Shown in pieces: positions 1-9,108 of a stretch of DNA of 64,000 bases (the stretch's first letter is position 1; each line of letters opens with the position of its first letter). The notes beneath the pieces are model-generated. The model was not told where the DNA came from and did not search any database. It saw only the letters and a program-made list of their open reading frames with translations. The DNA comes from Lentzea alba (GTDB lineage Bacteria > Actinomycetota > Actinomycetes > Mycobacteriales > Pseudonocardiaceae), in assembly GCF_011067745.1 (NCBI RefSeq), contig NZ_JAAMPJ010000011.1, positions 1 to 64,000 on the forward strand, in the 5' to 3' direction. The position numbers and the translations under genes are program-made.

Positions 1-68
1 AGGCCAGAGGTGGAAGACCGGTAACGGTTGGAGCTGACTGGTACTAATAGGCCGAGGACTTGTTACAA
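1..68 (+). rRNA. 23S ribosomal RNA, 3' end (partial)
   Basis: The first bases carry the conserved 3'-terminal segment of bacterial 23S rRNA (GGTACTAATAGGCCGAGGAC at 41-60), just before the end of the mature molecule. The rest of the gene lies upstream of the window. The mature end is placed approximately. The 91-base spacer to the 5S gene contains a short inverted repeat (AACCCC/GGGGTT, about 120-140), probably part of rRNA processing, and no tRNA. Confidence 0.93.
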
Positions 69-159
69 AGACGCTACGCATCCACTGTGCGGTTCTGGAA
101 GAACAACCAGGACCGATCGAACCCCCGCTGGATCGGGGTTCAGGTTGTAATTTCATAGT

Positions 160-277
160 GTTTCGGTGGTTATAGCGTTGGGGAAACACCCGGTCCCATT
201 CCGAACCCGGTAGTTAAGCCCTTCTGCGCCGATGGTACTGCACTGGTTACGGTGTGGGAGAGTAGGTCGCCGCCGAA
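160..277 (+). rRNA. rrf: 5S ribosomal RNA
   Basis: About 118 bases. The 5' GTTTCGGTGG and the 3' CCGCCGAAC-like ends pair as the terminal helix. Internal landmarks are the conserved CCCATTCCGAACCCGG and the GGTGTGGGAGAGTAGGTCGC near the 3' end. It follows the 23S rRNA directly, the normal order of an rrn operon. Confidence 0.95.
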
Positions 278-290
278 CTTTACTTCCCTG

Positions 291-343
291 AAGGGGCTTG
301 TGATCGCGGGGCACAACTACAGTGCTTCGCTCACAGGCCCCTT
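291..343 (+). terminator. Terminator of the rRNA operon
   Basis: AAGGGGCTTGTGA (291-303) pairs with TCACAGGCCCCTT (331-343) through 13 positions with one G-T wobble, around a 27-base loop. It lies 13 bases after the 5S gene and ends before the next gene's ribosome binding site. There is no long T run, as is common in high-GC actinomycetes. Confidence 0.65.
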
Positions 344-367
344 TCAGCGTGTCCATAGGAGGATTTG

Positions 368-3070
368 GTGTCCAGGTTCGGGGATCGTCCCGGCGACCGT
401 CAGCGTGGCCAGGGAGACCGACCGCGCCATTCCGACGGTGGCCGATCGACAGGCGATCGCAAGTTCAGCAACAACAAGCGTGATGATCGCGCCGGCGCCG
501 GCCGCGACTCCAAGCCGCGCGAAGACCGCGGTGGCTACCAGCGTGGTGAGGGCTCCGGCGACCGCAACCGCAGCGGGGACCGTCGAGACGACCGAGGCGG
601 CTACCGCAGCGACCGGAGCGGTTCGAGCGACCGCGGCGGCTACCGGGGCAACGACCGTTCCGGCTCCGGCGACCGTCGCGAAGGCGGCTACCGCGGCCAG
701 GGTTCCAGCGACCGCAGCAGCTACCGCAAGGACGACCGGTCCGGCGATCGCGGCGGTTTCCGCGGCGAGCGCTCGGGTGAGCGTCGTGACTTCAAGCCCC
801 GCGAAGACCGCGGCGGTTCTCGCAGTGAAGGTTCCGGCGATCGCGGTGGCTACCGCGACCAGGGCTCCAGCGACCGTGGCGGCTACCAGCGTCGTGAGGG
901 TTCCAGCGATCGTGGTGGTTACCGCGGTGGCGAGGGTTCCGGTGACCGTGGCGGCTACCAGCGCCGTGAGGGTTCCAGCGACCGTGGTGGTTACCGCGGT
1001 GGCGAGAGCTCTGGCGACCGTGGTGGTTACCGCAAGGACGACCGGTCGGGCGACCGTGGTGCGTACCGCGGTGAGCGCTCCGGTGAGCGTCGTGACTTCA
1101 AGCCGCGTGATGACCGTGGCGGCTCGGGCGACCGTGGCGGCTACCAACGTCGCGAGGGTTCCAGCGATCGTGGTGGATATCGCGGTGGCGAGGGTTCCGG
1201 CGATCGCGGTGGCTACCAGCGTCGTGAAGGTTCGAGTGACCGTGGTGGGTACCGCGGTGGCGAGAGCTCTGGCGATCGTGGTGGCTACCAGCGTCGCGAG
1301 GGCTCGGGCGACCGTGGTGGGTACCGCGGCGAGCGTTCGGGTGAGCGTCGTGACTTCAAGCCGCGCGATGACCGTGGCGGCTCGGGCGACCGTGGCGGCT
1401 ACCAGCGCCGCGAAGGTTCCAGCGACCGCGGTGGATATCGCGGTGGCGAGAGCTCCGGTGACCGTGGTGGCTACCGCAAGGACGACCGGTCGGGTGACCG
1501 TGGTGGGTACCGCGGCGAGCGCTCCGGCGAGCGTCGTGACTTCAAGCCGCGCGATGACCGTGGCGGCTCGGGCGACCGTGGCGGCTACCAGCGCCGCGAA
1601 GGTTCCAGCGACCGTGGCGGGTACCGCAAGGACGACCGCTCGGGTGACCGCGGCGGCTACCGGGGTGGCGACCGTCGGGACGACCGCGGTGGCTACCGCG
1701 GCGAGGGTTCCGGTGACCGTGGCGGGTACCAGCGTCGCGAGGGTTCCAGCGACCGGGGTGGCTACCGCAAGGACGACCGGTCGGGTGACCGCGGTGCGTA
1801 CCGCAAGGACGATCGCGGTGGTGACCAGCGCGATGACCGTCGTGACGAGCGCAGCCGCGAGCGTGCGGCGCGGTTCCAGGAGCGGGTCGCCGAGCAGGGT
1901 GGCGCCGACGCCGAGGGCACCGAGAACACGTCGGGTGTGACCGAGGCCGACGAGCGCGCCGGTTACCGCCTGGGCGACGGCGCCGCGGCCACGCGTGCCG
2001 CCGCCGGCCGCGAGCAGGCCGTGACCGACTCCGGCGACGAAGATGCCGACTCCACTGACGCAGTTCAGGCCGGCGAGACCACGACGGCCGATGACCGTGC
2101 GGCCGAGGCCGGCGAGCGCGACGCGGACGTCGACTCCGATGACGATGTCGTGAGCGCCGACCGCGACGCCGACACTGACGCCGACCGCGGCGCTCAGGCA
2201 GCCGACCGTGACGCCACCGACCGTGACGCCACCGACAGCGATGCTGCCGGCCGCGATTCCGGCGACCGCGACTCCCAGGACCGCGCTGCCGACGCCCGTG
2301 GCGACGGCGACCGCAGCGAGCGGGAAGACCGCGGCGAGCGCGAGGACCGCGACGAGGCCCCCGCGCCCCGTGGCGGACGCCCCGAGCTGCCCGAAGAGGC
2401 CGACCTGTCGCTGCTCGACCCGGAGATCAAGGCCGAGCTGCGCAGCCTGCCCAAGGGGCTCGCGGAGATCGTCGGACGGCACCTGGCCGCGGCCGGGCTG
2501 CTGATCGACGAGGAGCCGGAGCTGGCTCTGGAGCACGCCCGGTACGCGCGCAGCAAGGCGGCGCGGGTCGGTGTGGTCCGGGAAGCGGCCGGGCTGACCG
2601 CGTACTTCGCGGACGAGTGGGCCGAGGCTCTCAGCGAGCTGCGGGCCGCGCGCCGGATGATGCCCGGGCCGGGCCACCTCGCGATCATGGCCGACTGCGA
2701 GCGTGCGCTCGGGCGGCCGGAGCGGGCGATCGACCTGGCCAAGGACCCGTCCGCCAAGGACCTCAGCCAGGAGGACGAGATCGAGCTGCGGATCGTCGCG
2801 GCCGGTGCTCGCCGGGACATGGGCCAGTTCGAGGCGGCCGTGGTGGCGCTGCAGGGACCGGACCTCGATCCGGGGCAGCGCACTCCCTACTCCGCACGGC
2901 TCTTCTACGCTTACGCCGACAACCTGGCCGCGGCCGGTCGCATCGAGGAAGCGGTCAAGTGGTTCCTCAACGCCGCCGAGGCTGACGACGAAGGGGAGAC
3001 GGACGCCGCCGAGCGCGCGTTCGAGCTGACCCACGAGGAGACCGTCCCCGAGGAGATCGGACAGCAGTGA
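368..3070 (+). CDS. Arginine/glycine-repeat, acidic-linker, TPR-like protein (Rv1691 type)
   Basis: About 900 aa in three parts. Residues 1-497 are low complexity and strongly basic, built from repeats of [29 protein letters not shown] and [15 protein letters not shown]. Residues about 498-675 are acidic (D/E/A/R). Residues about 675-900 are a compact helical, TPR-like region that matches the conserved part of mycobacterial Rv1691 by context: it precedes a HAD phosphatase, a tiny protein, tlyA, NAD kinase and recN. AGGAGG at 357-362 favours GTG at 368 over TTG at 365. The gene follows an rRNA operon and overlaps the next gene by GTGA. RGG/RG-rich tracts usually bind RNA or form condensates, so a role near rRNA or ribosome assembly is plausible but unproven. 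The long repeat is far beyond what the mycobacterial protein has, to my knowledge. Confidence 0.85.
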   Translation: MSRFGDRPGDRQRGQGDRPRHSDGGRSTGDRKFSNNKRDDRAGAGRDSKPREDRGGYQRGEGSGDRNRSGDRRDDRGGYRSDRSGSSDRGGYRGNDRSGSGDRREGGYRGQGSSDRSSYRKDDRSGDRGGFRGERSGERRDFKPREDRGGSRSEGSGDRGGYRDQGSSDRGGYQRREGSSDRGGYRGGEGSGDRGGYQRREGSSDRGGYRGGESSGDRGGYRKDDRSGDRGAYRGERSGERRDFKPRDDRGGSGDRGGYQRREGSSDRGGYRGGEGSGDRGGYQRREGSSDRGGYRGGESSGDRGGYQRREGSGDRGGYRGERSGERRDFKPRDDRGGSGDRGGYQRREGSSDRGGYRGGESSGDRGGYRKDDRSGDRGGYRGERSGERRDFKPRDDRGGSGDRGGYQRREGSSDRGGYRKDDRSGDRGGYRGGDRRDDRGGYRGEGSGDRGGYQRREGSSDRGGYRKDDRSGDRGAYRKDDRGGDQRDDRRDERSRERAARFQERVAEQGGADAEGTENTSGVTEADERAGYRLGDGAAATRAAAGREQAVTDSGDEDADSTDAVQAGETTTADDRAAEAGERDADVDSDDDVVSADRDADTDADRGAQAADRDATDRDATDSDAAGRDSGDRDSQDRAADARGDGDRSEREDRGEREDRDEAPAPRGGRPELPEEADLSLLDPEIKAELRSLPKGLAEIVGRHLAAAGLLIDEEPELALEHARYARSKAARVGVVREAAGLTAYFADEWAEALSELRAARRMMPGPGHLAIMADCERALGRPERAIDLAKDPSAKDLSQEDEIELRIVAAGARRDMGQFEAAVVALQGPDLDPGQRTPYSARLFYAYADNLAAAGRIEEAVKWFLNAAEADDEGETDAAERAFELTHEETVPEEIGQQ
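820..1815 (+). repeat. Coding tandem repeat of RGG-like units
   Basis: Near-identical DNA units of about 33-36 bases, variants of GGTTCCAGCGACCGTGGTGG, alternate with a larger recurring unit containing CGTCGTGACTTCAAGCC. The larger unit recurs at about 785, 1090, 1348 and 1540. The unit stays in frame throughout. Such an array can change length by slippage or recombination, so copy number may differ between strains or be collapsed in assemblies. Confidence 0.85.
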
Positions 3071-3861
3071 GCGAGACGTTGGTCGACCGGTACGACGCGT
3101 TGCTGATCGATCTCGACGGCACCGTCTACCGCGGCAAAGAGGTCGTGCCCGGCGCCGCGGAGGAGATCGCGAAAGCCAGAGCAAAAGGCCTCGGAATCCG
3201 GTACGTCACCAACAACGCGTCTCGTTCACCGCAGGCGGTCGCGGATCACCTCGTCGAGCTCGGGTTCGACACGAGCATCGACGAGGTGAGCACCTCCGCG
3301 CAGGCAGGCGCGGCCATGCTCGCCGAACGCCTGCCGAAGCGCTCCACCGTGCTCGTGCTCGGCACCAAGGCTCTCGAAGCCGAGGTGCTCAAGCGCGGAC
3401 TCATCCCCACCGACACCGCCGACGGCGCGGTGGCGGTGCTGCAGGGCCTGAGCATGGACCTCGGCTGGCGTCAGCTGGCCGAGGCCGCCGTCGCGATCCG
3501 CAACGGTGCGCTGTGGGTGGCGTGCAACGTCGACGTCACCCTGCCCACCGAGCGCGGTCTGCTGCCCGGCAACGGCTCGTTCGTCGCGGCTCTCAAGGCC
3601 GCGACCGACGCCGAGCCGCTCGTCGCCGGCAAGCCCGCCACCCCGCTGCTGCAGCAGGCGGCGAAGGACCTCCAGGCGAACCGTCCGCTGGTGATCGGCG
3701 ACCGGCTCGACACGGACATCCTGGGCGCGGTCAACGCGGGCATGGACTCGCTGCTCGTGCTCACGGGTGTGTCGACCGCGGCGGAGGCGCAAGCGCTTCC
3801 GGATGAGCAAAAGCCCACGTATGTCGGCGCCGACCTGTCGGTACTCCATCGGCTACCGTGA
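3067..3861 (+). CDS. HAD-superfamily IIA phosphatase (Rv1692 type, glycerol-3-phosphate phosphatase-like)
   Basis: 264 aa. Motif I is [12 protein letters not shown], with nucleophile Asp15 and acid/base Asp17. YVTNNAS (motif II) follows, and the C-terminal part has [12 protein letters not shown] (motif IV). A large C2-type cap lies between, the layout of HAD subfamily IIA (NagD/p-nitrophenylphosphatase). The M. tuberculosis homologue at the same place in gene order, Rv1692, is described as a glycerol 3-phosphate phosphatase acting in polar-lipid turnover. Substrate here is inferred from that synteny. It starts with GTG overlapping the previous stop (GTGA), implying translational coupling. Confidence 0.9.
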   Translation: MSETLVDRYDALLIDLDGTVYRGKEVVPGAAEEIAKARAKGLGIRYVTNNASRSPQAVADHLVELGFDTSIDEVSTSAQAGAAMLAERLPKRSTVLVLGTKALEAEVLKRGLIPTDTADGAVAVLQGLSMDLGWRQLAEAAVAIRNGALWVACNVDVTLPTERGLLPGNGSFVAALKAATDAEPLVAGKPATPLLQQAAKDLQANRPLVIGDRLDTDILGAVNAGMDSLLVLTGVSTAAEAQALPDEQKPTYVGADLSVLHRLP

Positions 3862-4034
3862 TACGAGTGAGCTACCCCCTGCCCGGACCTCCTCCCAACC
3901 CGGCCGACGCCATCGACGGCGCGCTGGAGAGGCTCGACGGGCTCGAGAACGTTCCCCTCGCCGAGCACGTGGCGCGGTTCGACGCCGTGCACGCGACGCT
4001 CACCGAAGCACTGTCGAGCATCGACAAGGTGTGA
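3858..4034 (+). CDS. Small conserved protein of about 58 aa (Rv1693 position)
   Basis: A short open frame starts at GTG 3858, overlapping the phosphatase stop as GTGA; an alternative start is GTG 3867, giving 55 aa. It ends 6 bases before tlyA. The product begins [14 protein letters not shown] and then forms a predicted amphipathic helical segment (AIDGALERLDGLENV, then HVARFDAVHATLTEAL). No catalytic motif is visible. A protein of this size sits at the same place in mycobacteria (Rv1693), and the frame has normal high-GC third-position bias, so it is very probably real. Function unknown. Confidence 0.75.
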   Translation: MIRVSYPLPGPPPNPADAIDGALERLDGLENVPLAEHVARFDAVHATLTEALSSIDKV

Positions 4035-4040
4035 TGCACA

Positions 4041-4853
4041 GTGCCTCGCAGGGTGCGGCTCGACGCCGAACTCGTGCGCAGGGGGCTCGCCAAGTCCCGT
4101 GAGCACGCCAGCCAACTCGTCGCGGACGGACGCGTCACGGTGCGCGGCACCGTCGCGACCAAGCCCGCGACCGCCGTGGAGACCTCCGACGCGGTCGTCG
4201 TCAAGGACCTCGCCAACGACCCGAACTGGGCGTCGCGCGGGGCGCACAAGCTGATCGGCGCGCTCGAAGGGTTCAAGATCGATCCCAGCGGCCGGCGCTG
4301 CCTGGACGCGGGCGCGTCCACCGGCGGTTTCACCGACGTGCTGCTGCGTCACGGCGCGCGCCAGGTCGTCGCCGCCGACGTCGGACGCGGGTTGCTCGAC
4401 TGGAAGCTGCAGACCGACGACCGGGTCGTGGTGAAGGACAAGACCAACGTCCGCACCCTCACGCCGGAGGACATCGGCGGGAAAGTTGAACTCGTCGTAG
4501 CGGATCTTTCGTTTATCTCGTTGAGGCTTGTGCTTCCCGCACTGGCCGCGTGCCTCGACGAGGAAGGCGACCTGCTGCCGATGGTCAAGCCGCAGTTCGA
4601 GGTCGGCAAACAACGTCTGGGCTCCGGTGGCGTCGTACGCGACCCGGAGCTGCGCGTTGCCGCCGTCCTCGAAGTGACCGAGGCAGCAGCCGAACTGGGT
4701 CTGGCCGTGCACGGCGTCGTCGCGAGCCCGCTGCCCGGCCCGTCCGGAAATGTCGAGTACTTCCTCTGGCTGCGCCATGCGAACCCGTACCCACAAGGAT
4801 CGGACGCAGTCGCAGCGATGGTGCGCACCGCCGTCGAAGAAGGGCCCCAATGA
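4041..4853 (+). CDS. tlyA: TlyA family 16S/23S rRNA 2'-O-methyltransferase
   Basis: 270 aa. An N-terminal S4 RNA-binding domain (residues about 1-60: [20 protein letters not shown]) is followed by an FtsJ/RrmJ-type methyltransferase fold with SAM motif [15 protein letters not shown] at about residues 88-103. [11 protein letters not shown] motif and a late MVKPQFEVG motif carry the catalytic lysine region. In M. tuberculosis TlyA methylates C1409 of 16S and C1920 of 23S rRNA, and its loss gives capreomycin resistance. Start GTG 4041. The stop overlaps the ATG of the NAD kinase gene (ATGA). Confidence 0.95.
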   Translation: MPRRVRLDAELVRRGLAKSREHASQLVADGRVTVRGTVATKPATAVETSDAVVVKDLANDPNWASRGAHKLIGALEGFKIDPSGRRCLDAGASTGGFTDVLLRHGARQVVAADVGRGLLDWKLQTDDRVVVKDKTNVRTLTPEDIGGKVELVVADLSFISLRLVLPALAACLDEEGDLLPMVKPQFEVGKQRLGSGGVVRDPELRVAAVLEVTEAAAELGLAVHGVVASPLPGPSGNVEYFLWLRHANPYPQGSDAVAAMVRTAVEEGPQ

Positions 4854-5740
4854 GGGAAGTCCTGCTGGTCGTCCACACCGGTCACCAGAGCAACATCGAT
4901 CTCGCCCGTCAGGTCGCCGGCCGTCTCGCGGTCGGTGGTGTCACGACGAGGGTGCTGGACGACGAGGCGCGTGACCTCGGCCCGTCGTGCTGCACCAAGG
5001 TCGTGCCTGCCGACGACCACGCGGCCGAGGGCACCGAGCTCGTCCTGGTGCTGGGCGGTGACGGCACGTTGTTGCGCGGCGCCGAACTCGCCCGCCCCGC
5101 GCGGGTTCCGGTGCTGGGCGTCAACCTGGGTCGCGTCGGGTTCCTCGCCGAGGCCGACTCGGACGCGTTGCACGAGGCGGTCGGCCACGTGCTGGAGCGC
5201 GACTACTTCGTGGAAGAGCGGATGACGCTCGACCTCGTCGCGAAGGTCGGCGGCGAGGTCGTCGTGAAGACGTGGGCGCTCAACGAGATCAGCGTCGAGA
5301 AGCTGATCCGCGAACGCATTCTCGAGGTCGTCGTCGAGGTGGACGGCCGGCCGGTGTCGGCGTTCGGCTGCGACGGCGTGCTGTGTGCGACGCCGACGGG
5401 CTCGACGGCGTACGCGTTCTCCGCGGGCGGACCGGTCGTGTGGCCGGACGTGCAGGCGATCCTGGTGGTGCCGAGCAACGCGCACGCGCTGTTCGCCCGG
5501 CCGCTGGTCGTCTCGCCGAAGTCGCACGTGGCGTTCGAGATCGAGTCGACCGGGCATCCGGCGGCGCTGTCCGCGGACGGGCGGCGCACGTTCGAGCTGC
5601 CCGCGGGCGCGCGGATCGAGATCGTGGAGGGCGCGGTGCCGCTCAAGGTCGTGCGGCTGCGCAAGGCTCCGTTCACGGACCGGCTGGTCGAGAAGTTCGA
5701 CCTGCCGGTGAAGGGCTGGCGGGGACCATCGGCAGGCTGA
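4850..5740 (+). CDS. nadK: NAD kinase
   Basis: 296 aa. It phosphorylates NAD to NADP using ATP or polyphosphate. The diagnostic GGDGT is at residues 69-73 ([15 protein letters not shown]), followed by [12 protein letters not shown]. The second conserved stretch is [19 protein letters not shown], which binds NAD. The true start is ATG 4850, overlapping the tlyA stop as ATGA; longer in-frame extensions upstream lie inside tlyA and are not supported. Its position between tlyA and recN is the same as in mycobacteria (Rv1695). Confidence 0.95.
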   Translation: MREVLLVVHTGHQSNIDLARQVAGRLAVGGVTTRVLDDEARDLGPSCCTKVVPADDHAAEGTELVLVLGGDGTLLRGAELARPARVPVLGVNLGRVGFLAEADSDALHEAVGHVLERDYFVEERMTLDLVAKVGGEVVVKTWALNEISVEKLIRERILEVVVEVDGRPVSAFGCDGVLCATPTGSTAYAFSAGGPVVWPDVQAILVVPSNAHALFARPLVVSPKSHVAFEIESTGHPAALSADGRRTFELPAGARIEIVEGAVPLKVVRLRKAPFTDRLVEKFDLPVKGWRGPSAG

Positions 5741-5835
5741 CCGCGCCGCTCGGCGCAGCGGCACTCGCTCGTTACGGTGCCCCCAGAGCAAGGCCCAATC
5801 CGGAAATGTCGGACCCGACAAGTAAGGTTCGCCCT

Positions 5836-7617
5836 GTGCTGGCCGAGATGCGCATCAATGGCCTTGGCGTGATTGACGAGGCCACTCTCGAACTCGACCC
5901 CGGATTCACCGTCGTGACTGGTGAGACGGGCGCGGGCAAGACCATGGTCGTGACCGGGTTGCACCTGCTCGGCGGTGGCCGGGCGGAGGCGTCCCGGGTG
6001 CGCACCGGTGCCGACAAAGCGGTGGTGGAAGGCCGCTTCCAGGCTCCGGCGGGCAGCCCTGCCGCGAAGGTGGCGGAGGAGGTCGGCGGCGAGGCGGACG
6101 AGGACGGTTCGCTGATCGCGATCCGCACCGTCGGCTCCGACGGCCGCTCCCGCGCGCACGTCGGCGGTCGCTCCGTGCCGGTCGGTGTGCTGTCCGAACT
6201 GGCGGAGCAGCTGATCGCCGTGCACGGTCAGAACGACCAGCTGCGGCTCATGCGCCCGACCGAGCAGCGCGGCGTGCTGGACCGCTTCGCGGGCGACGAC
6301 GTGGGCGAGCCGTTGCGCGCGTACCAGGCCGTCCGCGAGGAGTGGCTGCGCGTGTCGACCGAGCTCAAGGAACGCACCGAGCGCTCCCGTGAGCTCGCCC
6401 GTGAGGCCGACCTGCTGCGGCACGGTCTGTCCGAGATCGACGCCGTCGCCCCGTTGCCGGGCGAGGACGTCGAACTGCACGACGAGGCCCGCCGTCTCGC
6501 CGACGCCGACCAGCTCCGCGAAGCCGCCCAGGGCGCGCAGTACGCGGTGAGCGGCTCGCTGGAGGGCGACCCGGACAACCCCGGCGCGCTCGGCCTGATC
6601 TCCGAGGCCGCCCGCCGCCTGTCCACCTCCGAGGACCCGAAGCTGCGCGAGATGGAACCGCGGCTCGTCGAAGCGGCGACGCTGCTGGCCGACGTCGGCG
6701 CCGAGATCTCCGGCTACCTCGACCACCTCGAAGCCGACCCCGGCCGGCTCGAGGAAGTGCTGCGACGCCAGGCCGACCTGAAGGGCCTGACCCGCAAGTA
6801 CGCGGCGGACGTCGACGGCGTCATCGCGTGGGCCACCGACGCACGTGCTCGCCTCGACGGGCTGGACACGTCCGAGGAGGCGTTGAGCGCGCTCGCCACC
6901 CGCCGCGACGAACTGGCCGTGGAACTGGCCGCGCTCGCCGAGCAGGTCACGGCCGCGCGCGTCGAGGCCGCTCTGGAACTGGGCAAGGCCGTCACCGAGG
7001 AACTCGACGGTCTCGCCATGCCGCATGCGTCGGTCGAGCTGGTCGTCCGGCCCCGCCACGCCGAATCCGGTGACGCGCAGGCGCTGCCGGTGGGCCGGTC
7101 GATCCTGCACGCGGGCTCCTCGGGCGTCGACGACGTGGAGCTGCGCCTCATCTCGCACCCAGGCGCACCCGCGCTGCCGGTGCACAAGGGCGCGTCCGGC
7201 GGCGAGCTGTCGCGCGTGATGCTGGCGCTGGAAGTCGTGCTGTCGCACTCCGACCCGGTGCCGACGCTGGTGTTCGACGAGGTCGACGCGGGCGTCGGTG
7301 GCCGTGCCGCGGTCGAGGTCGGCCGCCGCCTGGCCCGGCTGGCCCGCTCGCACCAGGTCATCGTGGTGACCCACCTGCCGCAGGTGGCGGCGTTCGCCGA
7401 CCGGCACCTCGTGGTGGACAAGTCCGCCGACGGCACGTTCACGCGATCCGCGGTGCGCAAGCTGGACGAGACGCAGCGGGTGGTCGAGCTGGCCCGCATG
7501 CTCGCCGGCATGGACTCGACCGACACGGGCCGCGCGCACGCCGAGGAACTGCTGGCGGCGGCCAAGGCGGACAAGTCGGCGACGCCGGTGGTGCGGCGCC
7601 GCAAGAAGAAGGCCTGA
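5836..7617 (+). CDS. recN: DNA repair protein RecN
   Basis: 593 aa SMC-like ATPase acting early in double-strand break repair. Walker A is GETGAGKT at residues 29-36. A long central coiled-coil segment lies at about 150-400. The ABC signature region GGELSRVMLALE and Walker B LVFDEVDAGVGG (from about residue 476) form the C-terminal half of the ATPase. GTG 5836 gives MLAEMRINGLGV, which matches the usual RecN N-terminus; ATG 5806 would add ten residues with no counterpart in the family. A 95-base gap separates it from the NAD kinase gene, and it is followed by a repeat-filled intergenic region rather than by the next conserved gene. Confidence 0.95.
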   Translation: MLAEMRINGLGVIDEATLELDPGFTVVTGETGAGKTMVVTGLHLLGGGRAEASRVRTGADKAVVEGRFQAPAGSPAAKVAEEVGGEADEDGSLIAIRTVGSDGRSRAHVGGRSVPVGVLSELAEQLIAVHGQNDQLRLMRPTEQRGVLDRFAGDDVGEPLRAYQAVREEWLRVSTELKERTERSRELAREADLLRHGLSEIDAVAPLPGEDVELHDEARRLADADQLREAAQGAQYAVSGSLEGDPDNPGALGLISEAARRLSTSEDPKLREMEPRLVEAATLLADVGAEISGYLDHLEADPGRLEEVLRRQADLKGLTRKYAADVDGVIAWATDARARLDGLDTSEEALSALATRRDELAVELAALAEQVTAARVEAALELGKAVTEELDGLAMPHASVELVVRPRHAESGDAQALPVGRSILHAGSSGVDDVELRLISHPGAPALPVHKGASGGELSRVMLALEVVLSHSDPVPTLVFDEVDAGVGGRAAVEVGRRLARLARSHQVIVVTHLPQVAAFADRHLVVDKSADGTFTRSAVRKLDETQRVVELARMLAGMDSTDTGRAHAEELLAAAKADKSATPVVRRRKKKA

Positions 7618-7624
7618 GAGGGGG

Positions 7625-7768
7625 GCTCGCTCGGGTGAGGTGTGTCCGCGGAAAGCGCGGACCGCGTCGCTCGCTCGGGTGAGGTATGTCCGCGGAAAGC
7701 GCGGACCGCGTCGCTCGCTCGGGTGAGGTATGTCCGCGGAAAGCGCGGACCGCGTCGCTCGTCGTGTC
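7625..7768 (+). repeat. Three tandem copies of a 44-bp repeat with a hairpin core
   Basis: The unit starting GAGGTRTGTCCGCGG begins at 7637, 7681 and 7725, an exact 44-base period with almost no change. Each copy carries the inverted repeat TCCGCG/CGCGGA around GAAAG. The array is directly behind recN. Frames that run through it show no coding bias, so it is treated as noncoding. Confidence 0.85.
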
Positions 7769-7810
7769 TTCTGGGGGGCGACCCCCAGACCCCCGCCGGT
7801 TCGGGCGCTG

Positions 7811-8090
7811 GCGCCCGAACGACCTCCGTGGAGGGTGCGGATCACGTCGTTCGTGGTGCCGAATGGGGACGTCCCAGGCCTTCGCGGGTGTGGCGCTGGG
7901 CGCCCGAACGACCTTCGCGGAGGGTGCGGATCACGTCGTTCGTGGTGCCGAATGGGGACGTCCCAGGCCTTCGCGGGTGTGGCGCTGGGCGCCCGAACGA
8001 CCTCCGTGGAGGGTGCGGATCACGTCGTTTGTGGTGCCGAATGGGGACGTCCTCAGGCCCCCGCGGGTTTGAGCGCTGGCGCCCGAGCGG
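7811..8090 (+). repeat. Three and a partial copy of an 89-bp tandem repeat
   Basis: The landmark GCGCCCGAAC recurs at 7811, 7900, 7989 and (as GCGCCCGAG) 8079, a period of 89-90 bases. Units also share GCGGATCACGTCGTT and CCGAATGGGGACGTCC. The block is bounded on both sides by related sequence (GTCGTGTCTTCTGGGG near 7763; GTCATGTCTTTTAGGGG near 8140), suggesting it expanded from one element. I see no gene in 7618-8511; 8091-8202 and 8363-8511 show nothing recognisable. Confidence 0.85.
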
Positions 8091-8202
8091 GCCTGTGTGG
8101 GCGAGGTTGGGTTCGCAGAGAGTGCGGACCACGTCGTTCGTCATGTCTTTTAGGGGCGACCCGTCAGGGCTCCGGCGAAGTCGTTTCTGCTGGTGGGCCG
8201 TC

Positions 8203-8362
8203 TGCAAGTACTACCAACTCTTGATCAAATCGCCGCCAACTACACCCAACATGTTCGGCAGTTGCCGAACATGGCTGAGTCGGGCGCGGTAGGACGGCGG
8301 GATCGACGAGGTCAGTTGGTAGTAGCAAGGTGCTTGTTGATGTTGGGTTGGTGGTACTTGCA
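8203..8362. promoter_or_regulatory. Candidate operator region: repeated TGCAAGTAC motif around a 24-bp palindrome
   Basis: TGCAAGTACTACCAACT lies at 8203-8219. Inverted versions lie at 8314-8329 (AGTTGGTAGTAGCAAG) and 8346-8362 (GGTTGGTGGTACTTGCA). Between them, 8250-8273 is a palindrome with arms CATGTTCGGCA and TGCCGAACATG around GT. The stretch is visibly less GC-rich than its surroundings and lies 150-300 bases before the membrane-protein operon, so it may hold that operon's promoter and regulator sites. No regulator is identified. Confidence 0.45.
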
Positions 8363-8511
8363 CACGCCATCGGCAGCCAGGCGGATGGCCTGACGGGACT
8401 CTGTCGCGTTTCCCGCACCGCCGTCAGCTCCGGCGTTCGGCATGATGGGAACGTGACCGAGTACCGGTCAGCGGACGCACACGGTGGTGCGGTGGAAGGT
8501 GGACCGGATCT

Positions 8512-9108
8512 GTGACCACGCGCCGGGTGCTCGGGGCGGTGCTGGTGTTCGTCGCGGCCGGCTTGGCAGTCGCGGCGTCGTTCCTCGCCGCCTACGCCGT
8601 GCAGGTCGAGTTGCAGGGGCGGACGTTGCGGTTCGAGGCCACGTCCTGGCTGGTGGAGCGGGACGACTTCCGCGGGGCGTTGCTGCTCGGGCCGATCGAG
8701 TACGGCGAGGGCGCGGTGGGGGCGGCGCTGGTCATGGCGTTGTCGGCGGTGCTGGCGTTCCGGATGCCCGCGGCGAGGGTCGGGTCGTTGCTCGGGGCCG
8801 GGTTGCTGGCCGGGGTGGCGTGGTCCGCGGTCACGTCCGTGCAGGGGATCGTGAAGAAGGTCGCCGACCTCGGGGCGCCGGTACCGTTCGACGTGGAGCA
8901 GGGGGAAGGCATCACCCTGCTGGTCGTGGCGGCCGGGGTGGCCGTCGTGTCGGCGGTGTTGCACCAGGAGTTGCCGAAGCGGGTCGTCGAGCCCGAGGGG
9001 GACGGTGCGGTGATCCACCAGGTCGAGGCGGACGACAGTGAGACGCCGCCGTACGGCTTTCCAGTGATCGTCGAGCCGGTGGAGCCGAAAGAGCAGAAGA
9101 GTGATTGA
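8512..9108 (+). CDS. Membrane protein, first of four tandem paralogues
   Basis: 198 aa. TM1 is at about residues 5-27, followed by an external loop of about 45 residues, TM2-TM3 at about 68-110, and TM4 at about 140-160. The cytosolic acidic tail ends in a motif IHQ..ADD.ETPPYG. The second paralogue has the same tail pattern (VHQLDDDDDTPPFG). No enzymatic motif is visible and I cannot assign a family. It starts at GTG 8512 and overlaps the next gene by 8 bases, so the four genes are one operon. They lie between recN and steA, where mycobacteria have nothing. Confidence 0.75.
   Translation: MTTRRVLGAVLVFVAAGLAVAASFLAAYAVQVELQGRTLRFEATSWLVERDDFRGALLLGPIEYGEGAVGAALVMALSAVLAFRMPAARVGSLLGAGLLAGVAWSAVTSVQGIVKKVADLGAPVPFDVEQGEGITLLVVAAGVAVVSAVLHQELPKRVVEPEGDGAVIHQVEADDSETPPYGFPVIVEPVEPKEQKSD

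Noticed and set aside
344-3184. A 946-codon open frame on the minus strand opposite the repeat protein, and a 562-codon frame in another plus frame.
   Set aside because: Both are by-products of high GC and in-frame repeats; composition is Ala/Thr/Val monotone and no ribosome site or family motif is present.
7625-8090. Tandem repeats as a CRISPR array.
   Set aside because: Units are contiguous without unique spacers, and there are no cas genes in the window.
8250-8273. LexA (SOS) box suggested by proximity to recN.
   Set aside because: The palindrome contains GTTCGGCA/TGCCGAAC rather than the actinobacterial CGAAC-N4-GTTCG arrangement, and it lies downstream of recN.
7642-8292. Three overlapping plus-strand frames in the repeat region that begin MSAESADRVARS.
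   Set aside because: They exist only because the 44-bp and 89-bp units lack stops; products are repeat translations with no conserved features.
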